NCBI RefSeq assembly: GCF_050296195.1
Contig: NZ_JBNKRB010000002.1
Source of the DNA: Gynuella sp050296195
Lineage (GTDB): Bacteria; Pseudomonadota; Gammaproteobacteria; Pseudomonadales; Natronospirillaceae
Length of the DNA: 64,000 nt
Strand: one strand, 5' to 3'
Shown: piece by piece, positions 8,115 to 16,267 of the stretch
Layout of the letters: every line of letters begins with the position of its first letter
Numbering within the stretch: the first letter of the stretch is position 1
The notes under the pieces: model-generated
Seen by the model: only the letters and a program-made list of their open reading frames with translations
Databases searched by the model: none
What the model was told of the DNA's origin: nothing
Position numbers and translations under genes: made by a program

Positions 8115-8867
8115 TTAGATTTTAATGTCGTAAGAGAAATATTTTTTCCGGATTTCATCATAGACACCATTGTTTTTAACAACATCCAGTGCCTTGTTGA
8201 ACTTCTCTACCAGTTCCTTATCAGAAGGACGCAATGCCACTGCGGCACCGTCACCCAACTGGAATGGTTTGCCGATCAGTTCATATTCAGAACCCTGATC
8301 ACCGCCCAGAACGGTGGTTTCACCGACAGGATAGTCAAGGATGACGGCATCCAAGCGTCCGTTGTAAAGGTCGATCACCAGCTCATCAGCCGTCCCATAA
8401 CGCACCACGTCAGCATCCTTCAGGTTGTCTGTTGCAAATTTGTCCTGAATCGTTCCGCGCTGAGCACCGATTTTTTTACCTTTGATAGAAGCTTTATCGT
8501 TAGGGTCGAAATGGCTGCCTTTCTTGGCAAACCAGCCGGTCGGAGTGTTGTAGTAACCATTGGTAAACGCGACTTTTTGAGCCCGCTCGGTCGTAATCGA
8601 CATGGAGGACAGGATCGCATCATATTTATAGGCCAGCAAACCAGGGATAATGCCATCCCACGCCTGAATAACCCATTCGCATTTCACCTTCATCTCTGCG
8701 CACACAGCATTACCCAATTCAATTTCAAAACCCGTCAGGCTGCCATCGGGTGCCTTATATTCAAAAGGTTCATACGGAACATCCACAGCAATACGAATTG
8801 TTTCTTCAGCATGACTGTAACTGGCCATTGCCAACAAAGCGGACAGTGTTAACAGGATTTTCTTCAT
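8115..8867 (-). CDS. aotJ: Basic amino-acid periplasmic binding protein (ArgT/HisJ/AotJ type)
   Basis: A 250-residue exported protein starts with a Sec signal peptide (MKKILLTLSALLAMASYSHA, cut before EETIRIAVD). The mature part follows the cluster 3 binding-protein pattern: PYEPFEYKAPDGSLTGFEIELG, a nearby cysteine pair (AVCAEMKVKCEW) as in HisJ/ArgT, and ILSSMSITTERAQKVAFT, the ligand-binding strand and helix. It delivers lysine/arginine/ornithine/histidine-type ligands to the permeases. GGAG lies upstream of the ATG. A strong terminator-like hairpin stands between this gene and the upstream ATPase gene, so it may have separate expression control. Confidence 0.88.
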   Translation of the reverse strand: MKKILLTLSALLAMASYSHAEETIRIAVDVPYEPFEYKAPDGSLTGFEIELGNAVCAEMKVKCEWVIQAWDGIIPGLLAYKYDAILSSMSITTERAQKVAFTNGYYNTPTGWFAKKGSHFDPNDKASIKGKKIGAQRGTIQDKFATDNLKDADVVRYGTADELVIDLYNGRLDAVILDYPVGETTVLGGDQGSEYELIGKPFQLGDGAAVALRPSDKELVEKFNKALDVVKNNGVYDEIRKKYFSYDIKI

Positions 8868-8903
8868 GGCTTCACTCCAAATTTAGATTATTTTTTTACC
8901 ATT

Positions 8904-8932
8904 AAAAAAGACGTCAGATCCTTGGGACTGAC
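8904..8932 (-). terminator. Intrinsic terminator-like hairpin inside the transporter operon
   Basis: Read on the minus strand, GTCAG-TCC pairs with GGA-CTGAC (one bulged base, 3-nt loop) and is followed after 3 nt by six T residues. It lies between the ATPase gene (ends 8990) and the binding-protein gene (starts 8867). It could terminate most aotP transcripts, act as an attenuator, or protect the 3' end of a processed mRNA. Confidence 0.55.
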
Positions 8933-8989
8933 CTTTTCTTTTTATTCAAAATGCATGATGACAACAGCAGGATTAATAGCCATCCAATA

Positions 8990-9760
8990 TCAATATTTGG
9001 GGGCCAAAAACTGTCTCATTCTCTCTGAATCAGGATTATCAAACACTTTGGCAGGCGTGCCTTGTTCTTCGATTTTCCCCTGATGCAGAAACATCACATG
9101 ATTGGAAACGTCTCTGGCAAAATCCATTTCATGGGTAACAACAATCATCGTTCTTCCCTCTTCGGCCAGACTGCGCATCACCTTAAGCACCTCTCCCACC
9201 AACTCCGGATCGAGTGCCGAAGTAGGTTCATCGAACAACATCACCTCCGGATCCATAGCCAATGCCCGGGCGATTGCAGCCCGTTGTTGCTGACCACCAG
9301 ACATGTGTGCGGGATAATAGTGTTTACGCTCATGCAGTCCGACCCGATCCAGTAATGCTTCTGCCTGCTCTATAGCTTCTTTCTTATTTTTACCCAGAAC
9401 ATGGACAGGTGCTTCAATAACATTTTCCAGGATAGTCATGTGAGACCACAGGTTAAAGCTCTGGAATACCATTGCCAGTCTTGCCCTGATCCTCTGTACC
9501 TGGCGACTGTTGACCGGCACTCTTTCACCCCGGATCTCGCGAAAACGGATCTCTTCGCCATGTACCGTCAGCTCACCTATCGTGGGAATCTCAAGTAAGT
9601 TTATACAGCGCAGAAAAGTACTTTTGCCTGAACCGGAGGAGCCGATCAATGAAATGACATCCCCTTTATGGGCTTCCAGGGATAACCCCTTTAAAACTTC
9701 ATGGCTACCAAAGGTTTTATGAATATTGGTTGCCAATAACTGTGGGGTATCTGGACCCAT
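8990..9760 (-). CDS. aotP: Basic amino-acid ABC transporter ATPase (HisP/AotP type)
   Basis: This 256-residue ATP-binding subunit shows Walker A GSSGSGKST, the Q-loop region MVFQSFNLWSHMT, signature MSGGQQQRAAIARAL, Walker B VMLFDEPTSALDP and the switch His in VVTHEMDF. The length and the HisP-type insertion around FREIRGERVPVNSRQ match histidine/arginine importers. It is the first gene of the aotP-aotJ-aotQ-aotM-astE run. The ATG at 9760 is preceded by AGGAGAAG. On the minus strand upstream there are TATAAT and TACAAT hexamers (about 9796-9815) that could be -10 elements, without a clear -35. Confidence 0.9.
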   Translation of the reverse strand: MGPDTPQLLATNIHKTFGSHEVLKGLSLEAHKGDVISLIGSSGSGKSTFLRCINLLEIPTIGELTVHGEEIRFREIRGERVPVNSRQVQRIRARLAMVFQSFNLWSHMTILENVIEAPVHVLGKNKKEAIEQAEALLDRVGLHERKHYYPAHMSGGQQQRAAIARALAMDPEVMLFDEPTSALDPELVGEVLKVMRSLAEEGRTMIVVTHEMDFARDVSNHVMFLHQGKIEEQGTPAKVFDNPDSERMRQFLAPKY

Positions 9761-10554
9761 TCACTTCTCCTGTAATTTAAAATAGACCCTATTGTACAGA
9801 AAAATTGCCATTATAAACTGCCTGTTATCGCATCGGATTCTATCCGTTGCCCAATCAGCAATTGTTAAGCCAATATGGCTACACTCCGGTCAGCACTGGA
9901 TCCAATCACTCAACTATAGCGAAGCAATTCGATCATCGTGAGTACGATTCATCCGGCTGGCAAAAGGGCTATCCGGAACTTTTTTGGAAAGCACTTTGAG
10001 ACCCTGCCAGAGTTTCCACATTCCCTGACATCAACTTTCATACTGACTGGCAGCCAACGATCGTACATTCAAGCCCAACATACTTGACCCGATATGGAGA
10101 TTCATCTACTCAATCATGCCGGCAGAAAACGCATTCGCGGCAAAACTCACGAGCAAATGGTTTTAATATACGGCGGCAGACAAAACGCACCACAAAAAAG
10201 CCATTGCGCACCATTTGTTAACACGATACACACCCGCAGGCAACTGTCCATTGGAATCATCGAACGCCTGTATGGCGAAAATTTCCGTTACACCTGACAA
10301 AACTATCTTGACAGCATCAGTTGCGGTGCATTTTGGTCACCGTTATAGTGCAGGTTACTCAAATATTTGAGAAATAACCCTGGCCTGCTGATTGCTCTGT
10401 TTACTGAGCCAAAATACTTTCGCTCTGTACAGGATAAAAGTATTTGTCATGGGCCATAAGGGCGTGCTCGGTTGCCCAATAAATGATATCGCTCTGAAAT
10501 ACTTAACATGTTTCAACCATGTCCAGTGAAAATCGGACAATGAAGGAGATAATA
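9761..10554. other. Long intergenic region between the aot and dpp operons
   Basis: About 790 bp separate the divergent operons. I find no convincing gene: the best open stretches (a 67-codon plus-strand frame near 10094-10297 and a 35-codon minus-strand frame starting MWKLWQGLKVLS near 9914-10021) lack ribosome sites and recognisable relatives. The second could be a decayed transposase tail, but that is only a guess. A 14-bp palindrome near 10358 is listed separately. Promoters for both operons must lie here. Confidence 0.5.
10353..10379. promoter_or_regulatory. Palindrome upstream of dppA, possible operator
   Basis: CTCAAATATTTGAG at 10358-10371 is a perfect 14-bp palindrome, flanked by GGTTA on the left and TAACC on the right. 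It lies about 180 bp before the dppA start codon. It could be a dimeric regulator site or a hairpin in an untranslated leader; nothing in the sequence decides between them. Confidence 0.4.
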
Positions 10555-12147
10555 ATGAACAAAGCTCTGACACTGATTGCAGGTTTTGTACTTGCATCGT
10601 CAGTCACCATCAATGCATCTGCCGCAAAAACGTTAGTTTATTGCTCAGAAGGTAGTCCAGAGGGGTTTAACCCCGCCTTCTATACAGCCGGTACGACCTT
10701 TGATGCCACTTCAAAAAATATCTTTAACAAACTGGTCGAGTTTGAGCGTGGCAGCACCAAAATTATTCCAGGGCTGGCCGAAAGCTGGACCATTTCTGAT
10801 GATGGCACAAACTACACCTTCAAGCTGCGCAAAGGGGTTAAATTCCACTCCAACAAAAAGTTCAAGCCTCATCGTGATTTCAATGCCGATGATGTGCTGT
10901 TCAGCCTGAACCGTCAGCGTCTGAAAGATCACCCTTATCACACAGTGTCTGGCGGCAACTATGAATACTGGAACGGTATGTCGATGACAGAAACCATCAA
11001 GGATATCAAAAAGATTGATGACTACACCGTGAGCATCTCCCTGAATCAGCCCAATGCACCGTTTCTGGCCAACCTCGCTATGGATTTCGCATCAATCATG
11101 TCTGCCGAATACGCCGACAAGATGATGAAGGCAGGCACACCAGAAGTAGTCGATAACCAGCCGATCGGCACCGGTCCGTTCGAATTTGTCGACTACCGTA
11201 AGGACAGCCAGATCCGCTATAAAGCGTTCAGCAAATACTGGGGCGGGAAAACGCCAATCGACCGTCTGGTTTTCTCAATCACACCTGATGCCTCTGTTCG
11301 TTATGCCAAAATGCAGGCCAATGAATGCCAGGTCATGCCATACCCGAATCCGGCAGATCTGGAAAAAATGCGTGCGGATAAAAACATCAATCTGCTGTCT
11401 CAAGAAGGTTTGAATGTTGGTTTTCTCGCTTTTAACGTTGAGAAAAAGCCATTTGACGATCGCAAAGTCCGCCAGGCTCTGAACTACGCCATCAATAAGC
11501 AGGCAATTCTGGATGCGATTTTCCAAGGCGCAGGAACCGTTGCGAAAAACCCGATTCCGCCAACAATCTGGTCTTACAACAACGACACTGTGGACTACGA
11601 CTACAACCCTGAAAAAGCCAAACAACTACTGGCAGAAGCTGGGTATTCAGATGGTTTCTCCACTAATATCTGGGCAATGCCGGTACAACGTCCTTACAAC
11701 CCCAATGCCCGCCGTATGGCGGAACTGATTCAGGCTGACTGGGCCGCTGTTGGGGTGAAAGCAGAGATCGTCAGCTATGAATGGGGTGAATATCTGGCGC
11801 GCACTAAAGAAGGTGAGCATGACACGGCACTGCTCGGCTGGACGGGTGATAATGGTGACCCGGATAACTTCCTGTATGTATTGTTAAGTTGTGACGCTGT
11901 CGGCGCCAGCAACCGTGCCCGCTTCTGTAATGCCGATTTTGACAAGCTGCTGAAAGCGGCACAGACAACATCTGATATTGCAGAAAGAACCAAGCTGTAC
12001 AAACAGGCCCAGCTGCTGTTTAAGAAAGAAGCACCATGGGTAACCATTGCTCACTCAGTCGTGTATAAACCGGTTCGTCCGGAAGTGGTTGATTTTAAAA
12101 TTGACCCTCTTGGTGGGCATATTTTCTACGGTGTGGACTTGAAATAA
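10555..12147 (+). CDS. dppA: Dipeptide-binding protein (family 5 solute-binding protein)
   Basis: This 530-residue periplasmic protein has signal peptide MNKALTLIAGFVLASSVTINASA. The mature part starts KTLVYCSEGSPEGFNPA, the typical DppA start with Cys and the SP.GFNPA motif. The family 5 signature region (ESWTISDDGTNYTFKLRKGVKFH) and late motifs GWTGDNGDPDNFLYVLLSC and VTIAHSVVYKPVRPEV are diagnostic of DppA. It captures dipeptides (and haem in some species) and feeds DppBCDF. The ATG at 10555 has AAGGAGAT just upstream; an earlier in-frame start at 10519 would disrupt the signal peptide. A hairpin follows the gene, as is common after highly expressed binding-protein genes. Confidence 0.93.
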   Translation: MNKALTLIAGFVLASSVTINASAAKTLVYCSEGSPEGFNPAFYTAGTTFDATSKNIFNKLVEFERGSTKIIPGLAESWTISDDGTNYTFKLRKGVKFHSNKKFKPHRDFNADDVLFSLNRQRLKDHPYHTVSGGNYEYWNGMSMTETIKDIKKIDDYTVSISLNQPNAPFLANLAMDFASIMSAEYADKMMKAGTPEVVDNQPIGTGPFEFVDYRKDSQIRYKAFSKYWGGKTPIDRLVFSITPDASVRYAKMQANECQVMPYPNPADLEKMRADKNINLLSQEGLNVGFLAFNVEKKPFDDRKVRQALNYAINKQAILDAIFQGAGTVAKNPIPPTIWSYNNDTVDYDYNPEKAKQLLAEAGYSDGFSTNIWAMPVQRPYNPNARRMAELIQADWAAVGVKAEIVSYEWGEYLARTKEGEHDTALLGWTGDNGDPDNFLYVLLSCDAVGASNRARFCNADFDKLLKAAQTTSDIAERTKLYKQAQLLFKKEAPWVTIAHSVVYKPVRPEVVDFKIDPLGGHIFYGVDLK

Positions 12148-12163
12148 GTAATGCACTTCAATC

Positions 12164-12188
12164 TAAACCGGCCTGTCGGGCCGGTTTA
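12164..12188 (+). terminator. Hairpin after dppA
   Basis: TAAACCGGCC (12164-12173) pairs perfectly with GGCCGGTTTA (12179-12188) around a 5-nt loop. There is no run of T after it, so it may stabilise the dppA message and only partly terminate, giving more binding protein than permease. Confidence 0.6.
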
Positions 12189-12341
12189 CTTGTGTTATGA
12201 AAGCTTTGATGCACACATCCAATCAATTCATACAGCACCCCAATCACTTCAGACGTGATAGCATCATTATTTGTTCTATTTTGAGGATGACCTTTGTCTA
12301 CAATTAGAACATTTCGACTCAACTGATGTCCTGGTAAATCT

Positions 12342-13355
12342 ATGTTAGTGTTTTTATTTCGTCGCCTGATGCTGGTCATTCCGACCTTCTTCGGCATAAC
12401 CCTGCTCACATTTTCATTAATTCACATGATCCCCGGTGATCCAATTACAGTGATGGCTGGAGAACGCGGAGTAACCGATGCCCGCAGAGCCGAACTTGAA
12501 GCTCAACTGGGATTGGACCAACCATTGCCAATCCAATACCTGCACTATATTAAAGGTGTGTTGCAGGGCGATTTTGGTAAATCCCTGGTCACCAGAGAGC
12601 CCGTCCTCAGTGAATTCTTCACACTCTTTCCCGCTACCATGGAACTGGCATTCTGCGCTTCCATCATCGCCATTCTGATCGGTCTTCCCCTCGGTGTCAT
12701 TGCCGCTGTGCGACGAGGATCGATATTCGATCATAGCGTGATGACGGTATCTCTGGCCGGCTATTCAATGCCGATTTTCTGGTGGGGACTATTACTGATT
12801 ATTCTGTTCTCTGTCACTCTGGGCTGGACACCGGTATCTGGGCGGATATCCGCCACCATGTGGATAGACGAGAATACCGGCTTTATGCTGATAGACACAC
12901 TCATGTCCGATGAGGAGGGAGCCTTTATATCCGCTCTGTCACATCTGATCCTGCCTTCAGTTGTTCTGGCAACAATTCCCATGGCAGTTATTGCCAGAAT
13001 GACGCGCTCCTCTATGTTGGAAGTACTGGGAGAGGATTATATTCGTACTGCACGAGCCAAAGGCCTGAGTCGCTGGAAAGTCATTGCCAAACATGCACTG
13101 CGCAATGCTTTGATTCCAGTGATTACCGTCATCGGTCTGCAGGTAGGTATTTTATTGTCCGGAGCCATTCTGACGGAGTCTATTTTCGCCTGGCCGGGAG
13201 TTGGCCGCTGGTTGCTCGAATCCATCCACCGCCGTGACTATCAGGTGGTTCAGGGCGGCATTCTGATAGTTGCCACGATTATTATTGTAATAAATCTATT
13301 GGTTGATGTGATGTACGGGATTGTCAATCCCCGCATCCGTCATGCCCGTGGTTAA
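12342..13355 (+). CDS. dppB: Dipeptide ABC transporter permease DppB
   Basis: This 337-residue inner-membrane protein starts MLVFLFRRLMLVIPTFFGIT, the standard DppB/OppB first helix, followed by HMIPGDPI and the periplasmic region YLHYIKGVLQGDFGKS. The C-terminal half has the EAA loop DYIRTARAKGLSRWKVIAKHALRNA and the last helices. It forms the channel with DppC. It lies 194 bp after dppA, the interval holding the dppA hairpin, and 11 bp before dppC. Confidence 0.93.
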   Translation: MLVFLFRRLMLVIPTFFGITLLTFSLIHMIPGDPITVMAGERGVTDARRAELEAQLGLDQPLPIQYLHYIKGVLQGDFGKSLVTREPVLSEFFTLFPATMELAFCASIIAILIGLPLGVIAAVRRGSIFDHSVMTVSLAGYSMPIFWWGLLLIILFSVTLGWTPVSGRISATMWIDENTGFMLIDTLMSDEEGAFISALSHLILPSVVLATIPMAVIARMTRSSMLEVLGEDYIRTARAKGLSRWKVIAKHALRNALIPVITVIGLQVGILLSGAILTESIFAWPGVGRWLLESIHRRDYQVVQGGILIVATIIIVINLLVDVMYGIVNPRIRHARG

Positions 13356-13366
13356 GGAGTATTCTG

Positions 13367-14251
13367 ATGACCGTTCAAACCAATCAGAACCCGCCGTCTC
13401 CGTTGATGGAATTCTGGTTATATTTCAGTGCTAACCGCGGTGCCTTACTGGGGTTTGTGTATATTCTGTTTATTCTGTTTCTGGTGGTGTTTGCAGATGT
13501 AGTCAGCCCTCACGCCGCTCACGAACAGTTTCGAGATTCACTGCTGCTACCGCCAGCCTGGGCTGATGGAGGTAGTTGGCGGTTTGTTCTGGGGACGGAT
13601 GATATTGGTAGAGACATTCTGTCGCGGCTGATACATGGTTCCAGACTATCCATGCTGGCAGGGGCGCTGGTCGTCACCCTGTCTTTGTGCATCGGTATCA
13701 TTCTCGGCCTGCTGGCAGGATATTTCCGGGGCTTCGTCGACACGTTCATCATGCGTGTAGCTGATATCATGTTATCGATTCCCAGTCTGTTACTGGCTAT
13801 CGCAGTGGTGGCAATACTGGGCCCAAGTCTGGTGAACGCCAGCATCGCCATTGTCATCGTTTCAATGCCCCATTACATCCGCCTGACCCGTGCATCCACC
13901 ATCAGTGAGATGAGCAAGGATTATGTGATTTCATCACGGGTGGCCGGGGCCGGAGCGCTGCGCATGATGTTCATCAATATTCTGCCAAACTGTCTGGCTC
14001 CTTTGATTGTGCAGGCCACCCTGGGGTTTTCCAACGCCATCCTCGATATGGCCGCGCTCGGCTTTGTCGGGTTGGGTGCCCAGCCACCACTGCCTGAGTG
14101 GGGATCAATGCTGGCGGATGCACGCCAGTTCGTCCAGAGCGCCTGGTGGGTAGTTACCTTTCCAGGTCTGATGATCCTGAGTACGGTATTGGCATTTAAT
14201 CTGATGGGTGACGGTCTGCGTGACGCCCTTGATCCAAAACTCAAGCAATGA
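13367..14251 (+). CDS. dppC: Dipeptide ABC transporter permease DppC
   Basis: This 294-residue permease is partner of DppB. The N-terminal cytoplasmic tail and first helix (GALLGFVYILFILFLVVFADV) are followed by the family segment FVLGTDDIGRDILSRLIHGSRLSM and an EAA loop (DYVISSRVAGAGALRMMFINILPN). The C-terminal MGDGLRDALDPKLKQ ending is typical of DppC/OppC. Start ATG is preceded by AAGGAG. The stop lies 13 nt before the GTG of dppD. Confidence 0.93.
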   Translation: MTVQTNQNPPSPLMEFWLYFSANRGALLGFVYILFILFLVVFADVVSPHAAHEQFRDSLLLPPAWADGGSWRFVLGTDDIGRDILSRLIHGSRLSMLAGALVVTLSLCIGIILGLLAGYFRGFVDTFIMRVADIMLSIPSLLLAIAVVAILGPSLVNASIAIVIVSMPHYIRLTRASTISEMSKDYVISSRVAGAGALRMMFINILPNCLAPLIVQATLGFSNAILDMAALGFVGLGAQPPLPEWGSMLADARQFVQSAWWVVTFPGLMILSTVLAFNLMGDGLRDALDPKLKQ

Positions 14252-14264
14252 AGGTTTAGCAAAC

Positions 14265-15233
14265 GTGAGTCTATTAACAGTCAGGGATCTGGCCGTCGAA
14301 TTCGGATCCCACGAGACACCGTTTCGAGCGGTGGATCATATCAGTTTTAGTATCGAGGTCGGAGAAGTACTCGGTATTGTCGGTGAATCCGGCAGCGGTA
14401 AAAGTGTCAGTTCACTAGCCACCATGGGGTTAATCGATTTTCCTGGTCGGGTTTCTGCCACAGAACTGAAGTTCGCCGATATCGATCTGCTGACCATCAG
14501 TGAAAAACAACGCAGAAAAATTACTGGCGACGAAATAGCCATGATTTTTCAGGAACCGATGTCCAGCCTCAATCCTTGTTTCACCGTTGGTGATCAAATC
14601 ACTGAAACCCTGAAAATCCATCAGGGCGGGTCTCGCAGAGAACGTCGGGAAAAAGCCATCAACCTGCTACGCCAGGTTGGTATACCTGCACCAGAAAGTC
14701 GTATGAAAGCATATCCGCATCAATTATCCGGCGGCATGAGCCAACGGGTTATGATCGCCATGGCCATTGCCTGTGATCCAAAACTACTGATTGCAGACGA
14801 ACCAACCACGGCGCTTGATGTCACCATTCAGGCACAGATTATTGATTTATTGTTGGAGTTGCAGCGGGAAAAGAACATGGGACTGATTCTGATCACCCAT
14901 GATCTTGCTCTGGTCGCTGAAGCCGCGGATCGCGTGGCCGTCATGTATGCCGGACAAATCGTCGAACTGGCCTCCGCCGAACAAATCTTCAATCATCCAC
15001 AGCATCCCTACACGCAGGCATTGCTCAATTCATTGCCGGAATCATCACTGGGTGAGAAACGCTTGCGGGCACTGCCAGGCGTAGTGCCCGGCGCTCATGA
15101 CCGCCCTCAGGGCTGCCTGTTGAATCCCCGCTGTCGTCATGCGACCGATCAATGCCGACACCAGCAACCCGCCATGGTGGGCTCAGCTGAGCATCAAGTT
15201 AAATGTTTTTATCCGGGAGGGTCTGCAGCATGA
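14265..15233 (+). CDS. dppD: Dipeptide ABC transporter ATPase DppD
   Basis: This 322-residue ATPase has Walker A GESGSGKS, signature LSGGMSQRVMIAMAIA, Walker B LLIADEPTTALDV and switch His in LITHDLALV. The C-terminal OppD/DppD extension carries the cysteine cluster GCLLNPRCRHATDQC...CFYPG, which in relatives binds an Fe-S cluster or stabilises the nucleotide-free state. A GTG at 14265 with AAGG upstream gives the expected N-terminus (MSLLTVRDLAVEFGSH); an earlier frame start at 14208 would run back into dppC. The stop overlaps the dppF start (ATGA). Confidence 0.92.
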   Translation: MSLLTVRDLAVEFGSHETPFRAVDHISFSIEVGEVLGIVGESGSGKSVSSLATMGLIDFPGRVSATELKFADIDLLTISEKQRRKITGDEIAMIFQEPMSSLNPCFTVGDQITETLKIHQGGSRRERREKAINLLRQVGIPAPESRMKAYPHQLSGGMSQRVMIAMAIACDPKLLIADEPTTALDVTIQAQIIDLLLELQREKNMGLILITHDLALVAEAADRVAVMYAGQIVELASAEQIFNHPQHPYTQALLNSLPESSLGEKRLRALPGVVPGAHDRPQGCLLNPRCRHATDQCRHQQPAMVGSAEHQVKCFYPGGSAA

Positions 15234-16204
15234 CCACCGTAATGCGCGCGGAAGCACTCAAAAAACACTACCAGGTTGATCAGGGCTTCAGGCAACCCCA
15301 AGCCATAGTCAAAGCCCTAGATGGTGTCAGCTTTGACCTCCAGATAGGAAAAACTCTTGCTGTCGTTGGTGAATCAGGCTGTGGTAAATCGACGCTGGCA
15401 AAACTGTTGACCTCAATCGAAACACCAACGGCAGGGACCCTGGAGTTCGATGGCAAAAACCTGTTGGAAAACGTCAGCAAAGCAGCCGCCAAAGAACGTC
15501 GACAGAAAATTCAGATCATCTTTCAAAACCCTTATGGCTCGCTCAATCCACGGAAAAAAATCGGCTATATACTGGAAGAACCGCTGATCATCAATACGGA
15601 TATGAGCAAGGCAGACCGGCGCGCACGAGCGTTGGATATGCTGCAAAAAGTGGGACTGCGGCCGGAACACTACAATCGCTATCCGCACATGTTTTCCGGC
15701 GGGCAGCGCCAGCGCATTGCGATAGCCCGCGGACTTATGATGAACCCGCAAATTCTCATCGCCGACGAGCCGGTCTCGGCACTGGATGTTTCGGTTCAGG
15801 CTCAGGTACTGAACCTGATGATGGATCTGCAACAGGAGCTGAATCTGGCGTATGTGTTTATCAGTCACGACCTGTCTATCGTTGAACATATTGCTGATAC
15901 GGTCATGGTGATGTATCTCGGCAAGGTGGTCGAATACGGCAACAAACAGGACATTTTTGCCAACCCAAGACACCCCTATACCCGGGCATTGCTGTCCTCA
16001 ACACCAAGGATCAAAAAAGAGCACCGTATCGAACGCATTCGTCTCACGGGAGAATTACCATCTCCACTGAATCCCCCATCGGGATGCAGCTTTCATGGCC
16101 GCTGTCAGTATGCCAATGAAACCTGTAAGACCAAAGTGCCAGAGCTGATCATGCATGATCAGAGTCAAATCGCCTGTCATGCCGTAGAGGAAGGACGGAT
16201 TTAA
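15230..16204 (+). CDS. dppF: Dipeptide ABC transporter ATPase DppF
   Basis: This 324-residue second ATPase of the importer shows Walker A GESGCGKST, Q-loop IIFQNPYGSLNPRKK, signature FSGGQRQRIAIARGL, Walker B ILIADEPVSALDV and the C-terminal cysteine segment GCSFHGRCQYANETC. The ATG at 15230 overlaps the dppD stop and has GGGAGG 10 nt upstream. It is the last gene of dppABCDF, followed by a strong inverted repeat shared with the convergent gene. Confidence 0.92.
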   Translation: MTTVMRAEALKKHYQVDQGFRQPQAIVKALDGVSFDLQIGKTLAVVGESGCGKSTLAKLLTSIETPTAGTLEFDGKNLLENVSKAAAKERRQKIQIIFQNPYGSLNPRKKIGYILEEPLIINTDMSKADRRARALDMLQKVGLRPEHYNRYPHMFSGGQRQRIAIARGLMMNPQILIADEPVSALDVSVQAQVLNLMMDLQQELNLAYVFISHDLSIVEHIADTVMVMYLGKVVEYGNKQDIFANPRHPYTRALLSSTPRIKKEHRIERIRLTGELPSPLNPPSGCSFHGRCQYANETCKTKVPELIMHDQSQIACHAVEEGRI

Positions 16205-16222
16205 CCCGTCTTCATCATTTCC

Positions 16223-16262
16223 TGCCATTAATTCGCTTGCTTCCAATCGCGAATTAATGGCA
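16223..16262. terminator. Bidirectional terminator-like inverted repeat
   Basis: TGCCATTAATTCGC (16223-16236) pairs perfectly with GCGAATTAATGGCA (16249-16262) around a 12-nt loop, between the convergent 3' ends of dppF and the 694-residue gene. It lacks a long T run; its position suggests termination or transcript-end protection for both strands. Confidence 0.6.
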
Positions 16263-16267
16263 TTTCA

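Noticed and set aside
9914..10021. Minus-strand 35-codon frame starting MWKLWQGLKVLS, considered as an insertion-sequence remnant.
   Set aside because: Too short and without terminal inverted repeats or target duplications; similarity to transposase tails is only an impression.
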